IMG/VR virus record: IMGVR_UViG_3300005536_000288
Span: 1 to 40,136 of that record
Origin: a virus
Length of the DNA: 40,136 nt
Reading direction: 5' to 3' (one strand)
The position numbers and the translations under genes are program-made. Under the pieces are notes generated by a model. The model had not been told where the DNA came from, did no database searches, and was given only the letters and a program-made list of their open reading frames with translations. Position 1 is the first letter of the stretch; every line of letters begins with the position of its first letter. Shown here piece after piece: positions 30,860 through 38,368 of this stretch.

Positions 30860-31476
30860 GCTCGAGCGTGTTGGCGCAACTGACCTCTGGGAAGTTTTCC
30901 CCGGCGCTATTCGTCGAGATCATTTTCGAGAATGAAACCGTGTGGCTCTGGAGCGGCGTAGGAACGATTACGCCTGAAGGAACAGCAGGTGCCCAAACCA
31001 CGTTCCCATACGGGCAGTCCTGGATCGGGATGGGCTGGCTCGGGCAGATTCCGACGGTGCCAGAGGTCACGGACGTGATCGCTCAAAACATCACTCTCAC
31101 TCTGAGCGGTGTGCCAACCGAGCTAATTACGGATGCCATCAACTCGGTGCGTCAGAATTCGAGCGCGACGATATGGCTCGGCTTTCTCGATCCCAGCAAT
31201 GTGGTGATTGGCGATCCCACGCAGATCTTCCAAGGGCATCTCGATGTTCCCACGATCACCGAGGGCGCCTCTACTTGCACCATTTCGATCACCGCAGAAA
31301 ATCCTCTCATCGACTTGAACCGCGCTCCCAACCGGCGCTTTACCGACGTCGACCAGCAGATTAACTTTTCTGGAGATCTCGGATTTTCCGCCGTGGGATC
31401 ACTTCAGGGCCTCTATCTTGGGTGGCCCAGATATCCCCAAAAACCCAGCGGGGGAATAGGTCCAGGAAGCGGCTAA
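30844..31476 (+). CDS. Minor tail protein (DUF2163-like)
   Basis: 210 residues from the ATG at 30844. The pattern fits a known tail-tip family. It has FSPALFVEIIFENETVWLWS, GVGTITPEGT, LGQIPTVPEVTDVIAQNITL, then TLSGVPTELI, IWLGFLDPSNVVIGDPTQIF, and AENPLIDLNRAPNRRFTDVD. Such proteins belong to the tail tip that links the distal tail protein, an NlpC/P60-like protein and the gpJ-like hub. All those partners follow here in the expected order. The stop is in a TAATG overlap with the next gene. Confidence 0.8.
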   Translation: MPRNLSSSVLAQLTSGKFSPALFVEIIFENETVWLWSGVGTITPEGTAGAQTTFPYGQSWIGMGWLGQIPTVPEVTDVIAQNITLTLSGVPTELITDAINSVRQNSSATIWLGFLDPSNVVIGDPTQIFQGHLDVPTITEGASTCTISITAENPLIDLNRAPNRRFTDVDQQINFSGDLGFSAVGSLQGLYLGWPRYPQKPSGGIGPGSG

Positions 31477-31910
31477 TGGCACTCGTTCGTTTTCCAGATT
31501 GGGAGCGCCGCCTCGGGGAGTGCCTCGCCGCCGCAGCCGAGAAACCTTTCCAGTGGGGCAGCTTCGACTGCGCTCTCAGCGCGTGTGACTGCATTCAAGC
31601 GATTACCGGCATCGATCCGGCCGCGGAGATACGCGGAACGTATTCGACCGCTGAGCAGGTGCGAAAACTATTTGTCGAACATGGCGGCACTCTCGAATCA
31701 TTGGCCACATTCTTCGCATCGCGCCTGGAAATGCCGGAGGTCGGCCCTTTCTATGCTCATCGCGGGGACGTAGTGCTCGTCAACAATGAGACCCCTGATC
31801 GGGCCCTCGCTATCGTTGATTTTAGCGGACGGTTTGCCCGTTGTGCCTCTGAGAACGGCCTGGCGCGCCTCGCAATGAAGCGATGGATCCGCGCCTGGCG
31901 CGTCGGCTGA
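31476..31910 (+). CDS. NlpC/P60-like tail protein (DUF6950-like)
   Basis: 144 residues. FQWGSFDCALSACDCIQAIT carries a Cys in the position of the NlpC/P60 nucleophile (FDC). AHRGDVVLVNN follows about 75 residues later in the place of the usual His-containing strand, and a His precedes the RGD. Such tail-tip proteins are thought to cut peptide cross-links of peptidoglycan during DNA entry. The family position between minor tail protein and gpJ-like hub supports the call (compare lambda gpK). Activity is likely but not proven from these residues. Confidence 0.75.
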   Translation: MALVRFPDWERRLGECLAAAAEKPFQWGSFDCALSACDCIQAITGIDPAAEIRGTYSTAEQVRKLFVEHGGTLESLATFFASRLEMPEVGPFYAHRGDVVLVNNETPDRALAIVDFSGRFARCASENGLARLAMKRWIRAWRVG

Positions 31911-31927
31911 TTCCATTTACAAACCCA

Positions 31928-33916
31928 ATGTCTAAAACTGCTCTGGCCATCGGCGAGATCATCGGCGGCGTCGCGCTCCTCATTTTCTCCGGCCCGATTG
32001 GGGCCGCGTTCTTTCTGAGCGCACAATCGCTTCTAGCGCTACAAACGATCGCGATCACCACAATCCTAACCGGGACGATAGGCTTAATCCCTCAGCCCAG
32101 CACTCCGGTTTCGGTTGTCAACGGCTCGCTGAGCGTCAACAATCCGGTCGCTTTCCGCCGCGTGTGTTACGGCACGACTGCGATTAATGCGGGTGTCCCC
32201 ACTTTCAGTGACTACCCGATAGCTTCTGGAAACTTTCAAAACTCCGGCTACGACTACCAATGGCTGCATTTCGTTTTTACTCTCACGGGGCATCAGATCT
32301 CGCAGTTCCTGGCTGTGGTCATTGACGGCATTTTCTTCCAGATCGGGACCGACCTCGTGCTGCAGGGAAACGGATATTACGAGCTAACCTCGGCCGCAGC
32401 CGCCAGCGGCTATTTCGACGGCTCGAGTGGCTACAACACTGGCAGCCTGGTCGCATTCGAGTTCGACACTGGAGATCCATTGAACGCGGCGCAGCCTTTC
32501 CCCGGCCTCGCCGCCGCTTCGAGCACGAAGTGGACCAGTGCCTGCAAGCAACGCGGTTGTGCGAAGGTACACGTGGCATTTCGTTATTGCGCCGACCTCG
32601 CCAGCAACCCATCGAACTTATCTCCGGCACCATTCAATCCATACAACGGGAGTCGGATTCCTCGCTTGAAATTCCACTTCGTGGGCAAGCCGCTTCTCGA
32701 TACTCGCTCGCCGGTCGGGAGCGTCGGCGCGCAGACTGCAGTCAGCAGCATCAATCTTGCGAATGGCATGGTGACCTGCGGAGTCGCCGATCCCACAAAC
32801 TTCGCGGCCGGCGCCATGGTCGAAGCGGGTATTACATATGCTCTGGGATTCAATCTCGTGCGTCTACAGGGCAGCTTCCCAGTATTTCGCGTCTCCGGCG
32901 GCTCGGTAATCCTGAAAGTGCCCAACGCGAGCGGCGGAAGCGGAAGCAGCGTCGTTGGAACGCTCACCCTGCTTTCCAGCGGATATGGCGCCGCGGCCAA
33001 TCTCTCGAACCCCGCCCTCGCGGTCTATGACTATTTAACCGACACCGATTACGGCATGGCAGCCGATCCCATCAGCGTCGACATCTCGACCGTGAACGCG
33101 GCCGCGAATCTTTGCGACGAAAATGTCATTAGCGAATGGACGAACATCGGAATCGTAGAAGAGAAGCTGTATGCCTGCGACGGCATGTTCGATCATTCGC
33201 AGACGCGCGGCTCGGTCCTTAAGTCGCTGTGCGACTCAATGGCTGGATTCGCGGTGCCTCCCGGAGATCTCTGGCGGATCTATGCGGGATCCTCGTACGC
33301 GCCCAACTTCACTCTCACCGATGCGGATCTCCGGGATTCGATCAAAGGAGACTTCCGCCTTTCCCGGCGCGATATCTGCAACGGGATTAAGGGCACCTTC
33401 TTTCCCTCGAATGTGCCCATCGCCGCGAACAGCCCGCTCGCGCACTTGCCGCCTGCAGCCTGGGAGCAGACGGATTTCCCGCCCTATCAGGGGAACGGGC
33501 TGAACAAACATCCCGATTACATCACTGAGGACGGCGGCCAGATTATCTGGAAAGACATCCAGCTGCCCTTCACCGTCTCGCTTTACATGGCTCAACGCCT
33601 GGCGAAGATCACGCTGCAGAAGCTTCGGCGCCAGGTAACGCTGAATCTGGCCTGCAAAATGACGGCCTACCAGGTGCAGGCCGGGGACATCATCATATTC
33701 ATCCATCAGCGATGGGCCGCGCTGAATCCTGCTCCGCCCACCTGGTTCTTCGTGCAGCAGGTCACGCTCGTCCTCGACACCAGTAAGGAAAAGCCAGCGC
33801 TGGGCGTGGATCTGGTACTGCGAGAGATCGACAACTTCGTCTATTCGTTCCTTGCGCCCACCGGGCCGAGCGATCAAGGCGAGTACTCGCCTTACGGAAC
33901 TACCGGCTTCGAATAA
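31928..33916 (+). CDS. Central tail hub / host-specificity protein (gpJ-like)
   Basis: 662 residues from the ATG at 31928; an in-frame ATG at 31883 would overlap the previous gene. The N-terminus is hydrophobic (LAIGEIIGGVALLIFSGPIG). The body shows gpJ/TipJ-type elements: KLYACDGMFDHSQTRGSVLK, SLCDSMAGFAV, GDFRLSRRDICNGIKGTF and MAQRLAKITLQKLRRQVTLN. A beta insert around 280-375 (GMVTCGVADPTNFAAGAMVE) interrupts the expected order. The protein is shorter than lambda gpJ and lacks a long C-terminal receptor-binding part. Receptor binding may therefore be done by other proteins, for example the exported block. Confidence 0.82.
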   Translation: MSKTALAIGEIIGGVALLIFSGPIGAAFFLSAQSLLALQTIAITTILTGTIGLIPQPSTPVSVVNGSLSVNNPVAFRRVCYGTTAINAGVPTFSDYPIASGNFQNSGYDYQWLHFVFTLTGHQISQFLAVVIDGIFFQIGTDLVLQGNGYYELTSAAAASGYFDGSSGYNTGSLVAFEFDTGDPLNAAQPFPGLAAASSTKWTSACKQRGCAKVHVAFRYCADLASNPSNLSPAPFNPYNGSRIPRLKFHFVGKPLLDTRSPVGSVGAQTAVSSINLANGMVTCGVADPTNFAAGAMVEAGITYALGFNLVRLQGSFPVFRVSGGSVILKVPNASGGSGSSVVGTLTLLSSGYGAAANLSNPALAVYDYLTDTDYGMAADPISVDISTVNAAANLCDENVISEWTNIGIVEEKLYACDGMFDHSQTRGSVLKSLCDSMAGFAVPPGDLWRIYAGSSYAPNFTLTDADLRDSIKGDFRLSRRDICNGIKGTFFPSNVPIAANSPLAHLPPAAWEQTDFPPYQGNGLNKHPDYITEDGGQIIWKDIQLPFTVSLYMAQRLAKITLQKLRRQVTLNLACKMTAYQVQAGDIIIFIHQRWAALNPAPPTWFFVQQVTLVLDTSKEKPALGVDLVLREIDNFVYSFLAPTGPSDQGEYSPYGTTGFE

Positions 33917-33929
33917 GAGAGCACATTCA

Positions 33930-34502
33930 ATGACGTTGCCCATCACTCCCGAGCGCATTGCTGCGCTTCTACATTGCCCCGCGGAAAACGTGAGCAAACA
34001 CTGGCCACTGATCGAGAACGCGATCGAGGCCGTCGGGATCGGCAGCGTCCGCGTCAAGTTCGCCGTTCTCGCAACGGTACGAGTCGAGTGCCCGCCCTTT
34101 AAGCCGGTGCACGAATACGGCGGCGAGGATTATCTCAGTCACATGTATGACGGGCGAGCGGATTTAGGGAACACCTCACCAGGCGATGGCGCGCTCTACT
34201 GCGGTCGGGGCTTCGTCCAGATCACCGGGCGCAACAACTATCAGCATTATGGAGATCTCTTGGGTATCGGACTCGTCGCACACCCCGAAATCGCGCTCGA
34301 GCCGGTGACTGCAGCAGCTATTCTCGCGCTGTATTTCAAGGAGCATCGAATCGCGGCCGCGGCGGATGCAGAAGATTGGCGGAAGGTGCGACGTTTGGTG
34401 AATGGCGGGACGAATGGTCTCACCGATTTCTTGCGATATGTCGCCGCGCTGAAGGCTGAACTAGAGCAGTCACCAGCCGATCTAGAAGGGCGATCCCGAT
34501 GA
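33930..34502 (+). CDS. Endolysin, GH19 chitinase-like
   Basis: 190 residues from the ATG at 33930. Core motifs are VRVECPPFKPVHEYGGEDY (candidate acid E53 and E62), MYDGRADLGNTSPGDG and YCGRGFVQITGRNNYQHYG. This is the hallmark of the phage branch of glycoside hydrolase family 19, which cuts peptidoglycan glycan strands. There is no signal peptide, so release depends on a holin. It opens the lysis cassette, and its stop overlaps the ATG of a 31-residue membrane peptide. Confidence 0.9.
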   Translation: MTLPITPERIAALLHCPAENVSKHWPLIENAIEAVGIGSVRVKFAVLATVRVECPPFKPVHEYGGEDYLSHMYDGRADLGNTSPGDGALYCGRGFVQITGRNNYQHYGDLLGIGLVAHPEIALEPVTAAAILALYFKEHRIAAAADAEDWRKVRRLVNGGTNGLTDFLRYVAALKAELEQSPADLEGRSR

Positions 34503-34594
34503 TCTATCGCCTTCTCGTCATCGTTGGCATTCTCGCTCTCGCCGGCATCGTGGCGCTTATTCGTTTTTTCTCCAATCCGGAGAACTATCGCTGA
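34499..34594 (+). CDS. 31-residue membrane peptide in lysis cassette
   Basis: ATG at 34499 overlaps the endolysin stop (ATGA). The product IYRLLVIVGILALAGIVALI ends RFFSNPENYR. One hydrophobic helix with a basic flank is all it has. Coupling to the endolysin and position before the holin suggest a pinholin-like, antiholin-like or spanin-related peptide. Too short for family recognition. Confidence 0.5.
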   Translation: MIYRLLVIVGILALAGIVALIRFFSNPENYR

Positions 34595-34615
34595 TTTTTC
34601 ATGGAGGTAACCAAC

Positions 34616-35158
34616 ATGGGGTTCACAGAAGTTTTGAAAAAGGCTTTTCCGTTTCTCAGCGCCGCCGCCTCTCTCGGCGGCCCGCTCGGGATCATGGCGT
34701 CGGCGGCTGTGGGCAAGGCGATCGGAGCCGACAAAGTGCCCGCAAACTCCCCCGATGCCATCTCTAACGCCATCGCGACTGCTTTGGCGGACCCGGAACA
34801 GCGGGCCAAGCTGATCGAGGCCGAGCACCAGTTCCAGTTGCAGATGGCGGAGCTGGGCTACAAAGATGCCGAGGAGATCGAAGCCACGGCTGCCGCCGAC
34901 CGCGCCAGTGCCCGCAACCGGGAAATCCAGGTGCGGGATTGGATGCCGAAAGCGCTGGGACTGGGCATCGTGGCTGGATTCATGGCCGCCGTCTTTATGG
35001 TGCTCTCAGGGCACGCCAAGGCGGAATCCGTGATCGCGGGAACGCTGATCGGCTACCTCTCCGCCAAAGCGGAGCTGGTCGCATCGTACTACTTCGGCAG
35101 TTCCTCTGGCAGCGACCGCAAGACCGAGCTGATGGCCAGCGCAAACGCTTCGAAGTAA
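34616..35158 (+). CDS. Holin (3-TM type, phage holin family)
   Basis: 180 residues. ATG at 34616 is chosen because GGAGG lies 8 bases upstream; an earlier ATG at 34601 overlaps that signal. The layout is a hydrophobic N-terminal stretch (LSAAASLGGPLGIMASAAVG), an acidic helical region (IEAEHQFQLQMAELGYKDAE, then AADRASARNREIQVRDWMP), and two membrane helices (GLGIVAGFMAAVFMVLSG and VIAGTLIGYLSAKAELVAS). It ends SYYFGSSSGSDRKTE, a signature of this holin family. It forms holes that let the endolysin reach the wall. Confidence 0.82.
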   Translation: MGFTEVLKKAFPFLSAAASLGGPLGIMASAAVGKAIGADKVPANSPDAISNAIATALADPEQRAKLIEAEHQFQLQMAELGYKDAEEIEATAAADRASARNREIQVRDWMPKALGLGIVAGFMAAVFMVLSGHAKAESVIAGTLIGYLSAKAELVASYYFGSSSGSDRKTELMASANASK

Positions 35159-35187
35159 GTCAATCCTGTTCCCGAAGGGAGAATTAC

Positions 35188-35343
35188 ATGTCAGTCGCAG
35201 TGGGAGTCGTCTCAGCAGTCGCCGGTTTTGTGGCCGGCGTCGTATTTCACACGGCCGTGGTAGCAGAGGCCCAATCCGTCAAACGACACATCTCGGACGA
35301 GATCAGCAAGCTCCGTGTAAAATCAGCCGCTTCAAAGGTTTAG
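35188..35343 (+). CDS. Small membrane protein in lysis region (51 aa)
   Basis: AAGGGAG precedes the ATG at 35188. The N-terminus VAVGVVSAVAGFVAGVVFHT is one membrane helix. The remainder is a charged helix (SVKRHISDEISKLRVKSAAS). An inner-membrane-anchored small protein with a periplasmic or cytoplasmic helix is reminiscent of i-spanin-like proteins, though shorter. No family recognised. Confidence 0.5.
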   Translation: MSVAVGVVSAVAGFVAGVVFHTAVVAEAQSVKRHISDEISKLRVKSAASKV

Positions 35344-35366
35344 TTTCGCGGGTAAGATGATTGGCA

Positions 35367-35756
35367 ATGAGCCGCGAGCAAGAGCATCGTGGATGGGAAC
35401 CATCGAGCGAGTATCACGTTCATCCGCTCGACGATCCTGAGTGGTCTTTCAATGACGTGAACGAGGGATCTGGCGCGGCCTTCATCGCGTTATTGATTAT
35501 CGGAGTGCTCGCGGTCGGCGGGATGTTGCTCCTGACAAAGTGGGTCTCGCCGCCGCCAGTCGTGTTCCAGCCTCCACGCGTAGTGGAATTCCTGCCGACA
35601 CAGTTCAGCGCGCCTCAATCATGCACAACGCCGCAGGGCATGACGTCACTAAGATCGTGGGGGCCGATCCCTAGCGATTGGCACTACTCCTACCTGCGCA
35701 TCGACGAGAAGCACAAGATGGTCATGGGGAACTGCAAGGTGTATCCGACGCAGTGA
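35367..35756 (+). CDS. Membrane protein, lysis region
   Basis: 129 residues from the ATG at 35367 (a TTG at 35361 adds two residues). A charged N-terminus (REQEHRGWEPSSEYHVHPLD) is followed by one membrane helix (FIALLIIGVLAVGGMLLLTK) at about residues 38-57. A Pro-rich exported part follows with two cysteines (PPPVVFQPPRVVEFLPTQFS, then QSC and GNC). Single-pass topology next to the holin is spanin-like but not diagnostic. It converges with the lipoprotein gene, 4 bases apart. Confidence 0.55.
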   Translation: MSREQEHRGWEPSSEYHVHPLDDPEWSFNDVNEGSGAAFIALLIIGVLAVGGMLLLTKWVSPPPVVFQPPRVVEFLPTQFSAPQSCTTPQGMTSLRSWGPIPSDWHYSYLRIDEKHKMVMGNCKVYPTQ

Positions 35757-35760
35757 TTTG

Positions 35761-36423
35761 TCAAGGCGTAATCGTCAACTGAGCTTGTCCTGAAATGTCC
35801 GGCATTCCGGCACTGGAGAAGATCGCCAGCACATTTGTTGTCGTTGGCGAGATGGTTGCCTGCAATGTCAGTACGACCGGATTCCCCCCGGTCGAAAAGG
35901 AATATTCCGAAGGGGGGATATTCGTGTTCGAGAGTGCCCACGACACGGTACTGGTCACGTCGACGACACTGCCATCGCTCGTAGTTGCCCACGCTGTGTA
36001 GCCGATTTGGCCGCCAGCGCTTAGCGTTGCTGTTGCTGGGCTAACGTTTATGGCAATGATTGGGCCGCTCGTTACGGCCAAGTTGAAGTTCGCGAGGCCA
36101 GCGGCAGAGAATATCTCGACCCCTGTTATCCCCGATTTGATCCCTGTCGCCAGCCCAGCAGAATCAATGGCGGCAATCGTGGGATCTAGCACGCTCCAGG
36201 AAACGAGCGAGTTCACATTCTTGGTTGAGCCATTCGAAAACGTCCCAACAGCATTTAGCTGAAGTGTGCTGCCCGCCTGCACCACCGGCATCGCTGGCGA
36301 AACCGCCACCGAAACCAGATTCAGCTTCGACGTTTTCCGGGCGATAGAGCCGCCGCCCCCACACGAAACTGACAGCGATAAGGCAAGGGCAAGGGCAAAA
36401 ATCGCGATTGATTCCCTTTTCAT
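35761..36423 (-). CDS. Lipoprotein with two BIG2-like Ig domains
   Basis: 220 residues on the minus strand. The N-terminus MKRESIAIFALALALSLSVS is followed by Cys in a lipobox-like context (LSVSC then GGGGS). Two Ig-like repeats follow: VSVAVSPAMPVVQAGSTLQL, and IAINVSPATATLSAGGQIGY, with SVVDVTSTVSWALSN. These are bacterial Ig-like group 2 domains common on host surfaces. Opposite orientation to the late operon, inserted between lysis genes and integrase, suggests a moron expressed in the lysogen. It may alter the host envelope or block other phages. Role not shown. Confidence 0.75.
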   Translation of the reverse strand: MKRESIAIFALALALSLSVSCGGGGSIARKTSKLNLVSVAVSPAMPVVQAGSTLQLNAVGTFSNGSTKNVNSLVSWSVLDPTIAAIDSAGLATGIKSGITGVEIFSAAGLANFNLAVTSGPIIAINVSPATATLSAGGQIGYTAWATTSDGSVVDVTSTVSWALSNTNIPPSEYSFSTGGNPVVLTLQATISPTTTNVLAIFSSAGMPDISGQAQLTITP

Positions 36424-36488
36424 AAAGGCCGAGCGTCGCGAATGATCCCATCATCGATCCCGTCGCGTCAATAGCACTAACCCATCTC

Positions 36489-37220
36489 ATGAAAACCGCG
36501 GTATCTCTGACCCCTGAAGAACTGGTGCGCATCCTCGCCGCTGCCAGGGCTAGACGCTTGCGGGATTGGGTAATGATCCTGATTACGTATTGGCATGGCC
36601 TCAGGGCCTCGGAGACGATCAATCTGCGCGTGAAGGACCTGGCGGACGGCTACTTGGCAGTGACCCGGGGAAAGGGCTCGGAGGCGACGATGCAGCCCCT
36701 ACAGGAGCACACTAACCCGCTGCTGAACGAGCGGGCCGCCATCGAGACCTGGCTCTCCCAACGCGACGCCCAGGGGAAGAAAGGCGGACGCCGGAATGGC
36801 TCAAAACGCTCACCGCAGAAAATGCGACATTCTGCGGAGAGTGTTGCATTTTCGGCAGCCCGACCGATCGAGAACGAGCTTCTCTTCCCTATTACCCGAG
36901 GTCAATTCTGGCGCCTGGTCCGCGGTTATGCCATTGCTGCAGGGATCGCCGCCGGCCGACGCTACCGGACCAAACGAAAGACCCATGCCCTAAAGCACAC
37001 CATCGCCAAACACCTGATCTCCGATGGGGTGCCATTGAACGAGCTACAAGCCTGGCTGGGTTGGAAGGACATCAGAACCGCCGCGATCTACACCGTCGCC
37101 GATGAAGACGAGGTCGCGCAGCGCGTGGGTAGGACGATCCGCGACAAAACCGCCTTTCGGCGCGAGATTCAGGACGTCCTGTTTCCCAGGACCACGGAGC
37201 CATCTCAGAAACCGAACTGA
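36489..37220 (+). CDS. Tyrosine recombinase/integrase, catalytic-domain only
   Basis: 243 residues. Catalytic residues: R39 (HGLRASE), K62 (TRGKGSE), H166 and K169 in HALKHT where many relatives have HxLRH, W192 (LGWKD) in the place often held by His, and Y201 (AAIYTVADED). HxxK replaces the more usual HxxR. The N-terminal core-binding domain of most integrases is absent; the protein starts near the catalytic domain. It may integrate or excise this element. No tRNA or obvious att repeat was found nearby. No good ribosome-binding site before ATG 36489. Confidence 0.82.
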   Translation: MKTAVSLTPEELVRILAAARARRLRDWVMILITYWHGLRASETINLRVKDLADGYLAVTRGKGSEATMQPLQEHTNPLLNERAAIETWLSQRDAQGKKGGRRNGSKRSPQKMRHSAESVAFSAARPIENELLFPITRGQFWRLVRGYAIAAGIAAGRRYRTKRKTHALKHTIAKHLISDGVPLNELQAWLGWKDIRTAAIYTVADEDEVAQRVGRTIRDKTAFRREIQDVLFPRTTEPSQKPN

Positions 37221-37243
37221 TCTGTGAAGGAGAGTGTTTTCAT

Positions 37244-37474
37244 ATGAGTAAGTGTGATGATTACCTGGTCGCCGCAAAGACGGTCCTGAGCCCGGAGGAG
37301 TTCGAGCGTTTCGAATTCTATATGGGCCACTACCGTCTAATCACGTCGTGGGCTACATCTGGAAAACTTTCGACCGCGAGTTACCCCGCATGGCGGCGCC
37401 TGGCCGAATTTCTGGAAGGCGAGATGAGAGCTATCTATCCCCCTATTCCGCTCGTCCCGAGAAACCCGCTCTGA
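37244..37474 (+). CDS. Small hypothetical protein
   Basis: 76 residues with AAGGAG upstream of ATG 37244. Mostly helical (CDDYLVAAKTVLSPEEFERF, FYMGHYRLITSWATSGKLS, WRRLAEFLEGEMRAIYPPI). No motif or known family. It follows the integrase after 23 bases and probably shares its transcript. Could act as a directionality or regulatory factor, but nothing shows it. Confidence 0.55.
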   Translation: MSKCDDYLVAAKTVLSPEEFERFEFYMGHYRLITSWATSGKLSTASYPAWRRLAEFLEGEMRAIYPPIPLVPRNPL

Positions 37475-37533
37475 TTCGGTACTGATCTAATTTCAGCCAG
37501 ATCAGCACCTCTGATTCATGGCGAGACTTTAAC

Positions 37534-37725
37534 ATGCTCTGGCTTCTCCTTTTGTTGCACTCGGTCGCCTGGAATCCCGACACTCATGTATGTACAAGTT
37601 TGCTCACACAGTTCGCCGCCGACTCCGAAGCCGGATGTCTGAGCGCGTACGGTCTTTCCCTTCCCCACGATGAGATGATTTCGTTTCGTCCGCTTCCCGC
37701 TGCTGGGATCAAAACCGAGGATTAA
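37534..37725 (+). CDS. Possible small exported protein
   Basis: 63 residues. MLWLLLLLHSVAWN is a short hydrophobic start resembling a signal or anchor. The rest is unremarkable with two cysteines (HVCTSLL, AGCLSAYG). No strong ribosome-binding site is visible, and a minus frame overlaps it. Low confidence. Confidence 0.3.
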   Translation: MLWLLLLLHSVAWNPDTHVCTSLLTQFAADSEAGCLSAYGLSLPHDEMISFRPLPAAGIKTED

Positions 37726-37742
37726 CAACCAACACCATGACT

Positions 37743-37958
37743 TCATTCCCACCCCAACTCTCTTCGCGAGTGGAAGGCTGCGCGCTTGTCGTCGATCTTT
37801 TTCCAGCCTTTCTTTTTCGCGCGCGTGAGTTCATGGAAATCCCGCACGTGCTGAGTGCGTAGTTTCCGTGTGGGGAAGGGTTTACGGCAGTAGAGGCACC
37901 CGAAACCCGCGCTGGGGTCGAGGGCGACGCCACATATAGGATCTTTAGCCGCTAGCGG
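37743..37958 (-). CDS. C2H2 zinc-finger protein lacking a visible start
   Basis: A minus-strand frame runs from just after the TAG at 37959-37961 to a TGA at 37743-37745. It contains GFGCLYCRKPFPTRKLRTQH followed by VRDFH, a C2-C-x12-H-x4-H zinc finger with the hydrophobic F and L in place. A basic helical tail follows (ELTRAKKKGWKKIDDKRAAF). There is no ATG, GTG or TTG before the finger. The palindrome at 37946-37961 occupies the position where the start should be, so it may have been disrupted or uses a rare start. It is in frame with the upstream gene, separated by one stop. Confidence 0.5.
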   Translation of the reverse strand, partial: PLAAKDPICGVALDPSAGFGCLYCRKPFPTRKLRTQHVRDFHELTRAKKKGWKKIDDKRAAFHSRRELGWE

Positions 37959-37961
37959 CTA
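37946..37961. repeat. Perfect 16-bp palindrome, copy 2 of 3
   Basis: TAGCCGCTAGCGGCTA again. On the minus strand its first three bases are the TAG stop codon of the gene at 37959-38345, and the rest lies in the leader of the zinc-finger frame. Flanked by TTT on its left side. Confidence 0.85.
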
Positions 37962-38345
37962 ACTGGCTTCAGATAGCAGTGGTTGTTTCAGTACCGGCAC
38001 TTCGAGCGTCTTGTCGACCTTCGACCCTGGCATACGCCTGAGCGCGCGTTGTGGACTCACCATCTGCTCCCACGCGGTCTCCGCGATTGTTTTGTCGCGG
38101 CTCACCACGTCCTGCAGGATCCCATAGACCGCCAGATTGAAAGCACCCTCTGGAGCTGGGCCTAGCGAGATTGAGACCGCGCAGCGAATACAGAATACCG
38201 TGCGTTGCGCCCGCGATTTAATTCTCGGCCGCACGCCCACAGTGAGAGCGGAGACGAAGATGGCGATCGCTTTGTCGCCGGTGACGTTGATGCTTTGAGG
38301 GGCTTTCAGTGTGCAGCCACAGCGTACGCAGGACTGGAATTCCAT
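37959..38345 (-). CDS. Zinc-ribbon hypothetical protein
   Basis: 128 residues on the minus strand from the ATG at 38345. GGGAGG lies about 6 bases upstream; an in-frame GTG at 38366 is an alternative. The protein starts with a CVRCGC knuckle and has FCIRCAVSISLGPAPEGAFN, then LAVYGILQDVVSRDKTIAET. CxxC...CxxC gives one zinc ribbon, followed by a helical region. The sequence style is familiar from Acidobacteriota accessory regions, but I cannot name a family. The palindrome lies on both sides: 24 bases upstream of the ATG and overlapping the stop. Confidence 0.65.
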   Translation of the reverse strand: MEFQSCVRCGCTLKAPQSINVTGDKAIAIFVSALTVGVRPRIKSRAQRTVFCIRCAVSISLGPAPEGAFNLAVYGILQDVVSRDKTIAETAWEQMVSPQRALRRMPGSKVDKTLEVPVLKQPLLSEAS

Positions 38346-38368
38346 AAACTTCCTCCCGCCGTCCACTT

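Noticed and set aside
37516-37752. Minus-strand 78-codon frame opposite 37534-37725
   Set aside because: No family-like content and no convincing start; the + frame at least has a signal-like N-terminus, though it too is weak.
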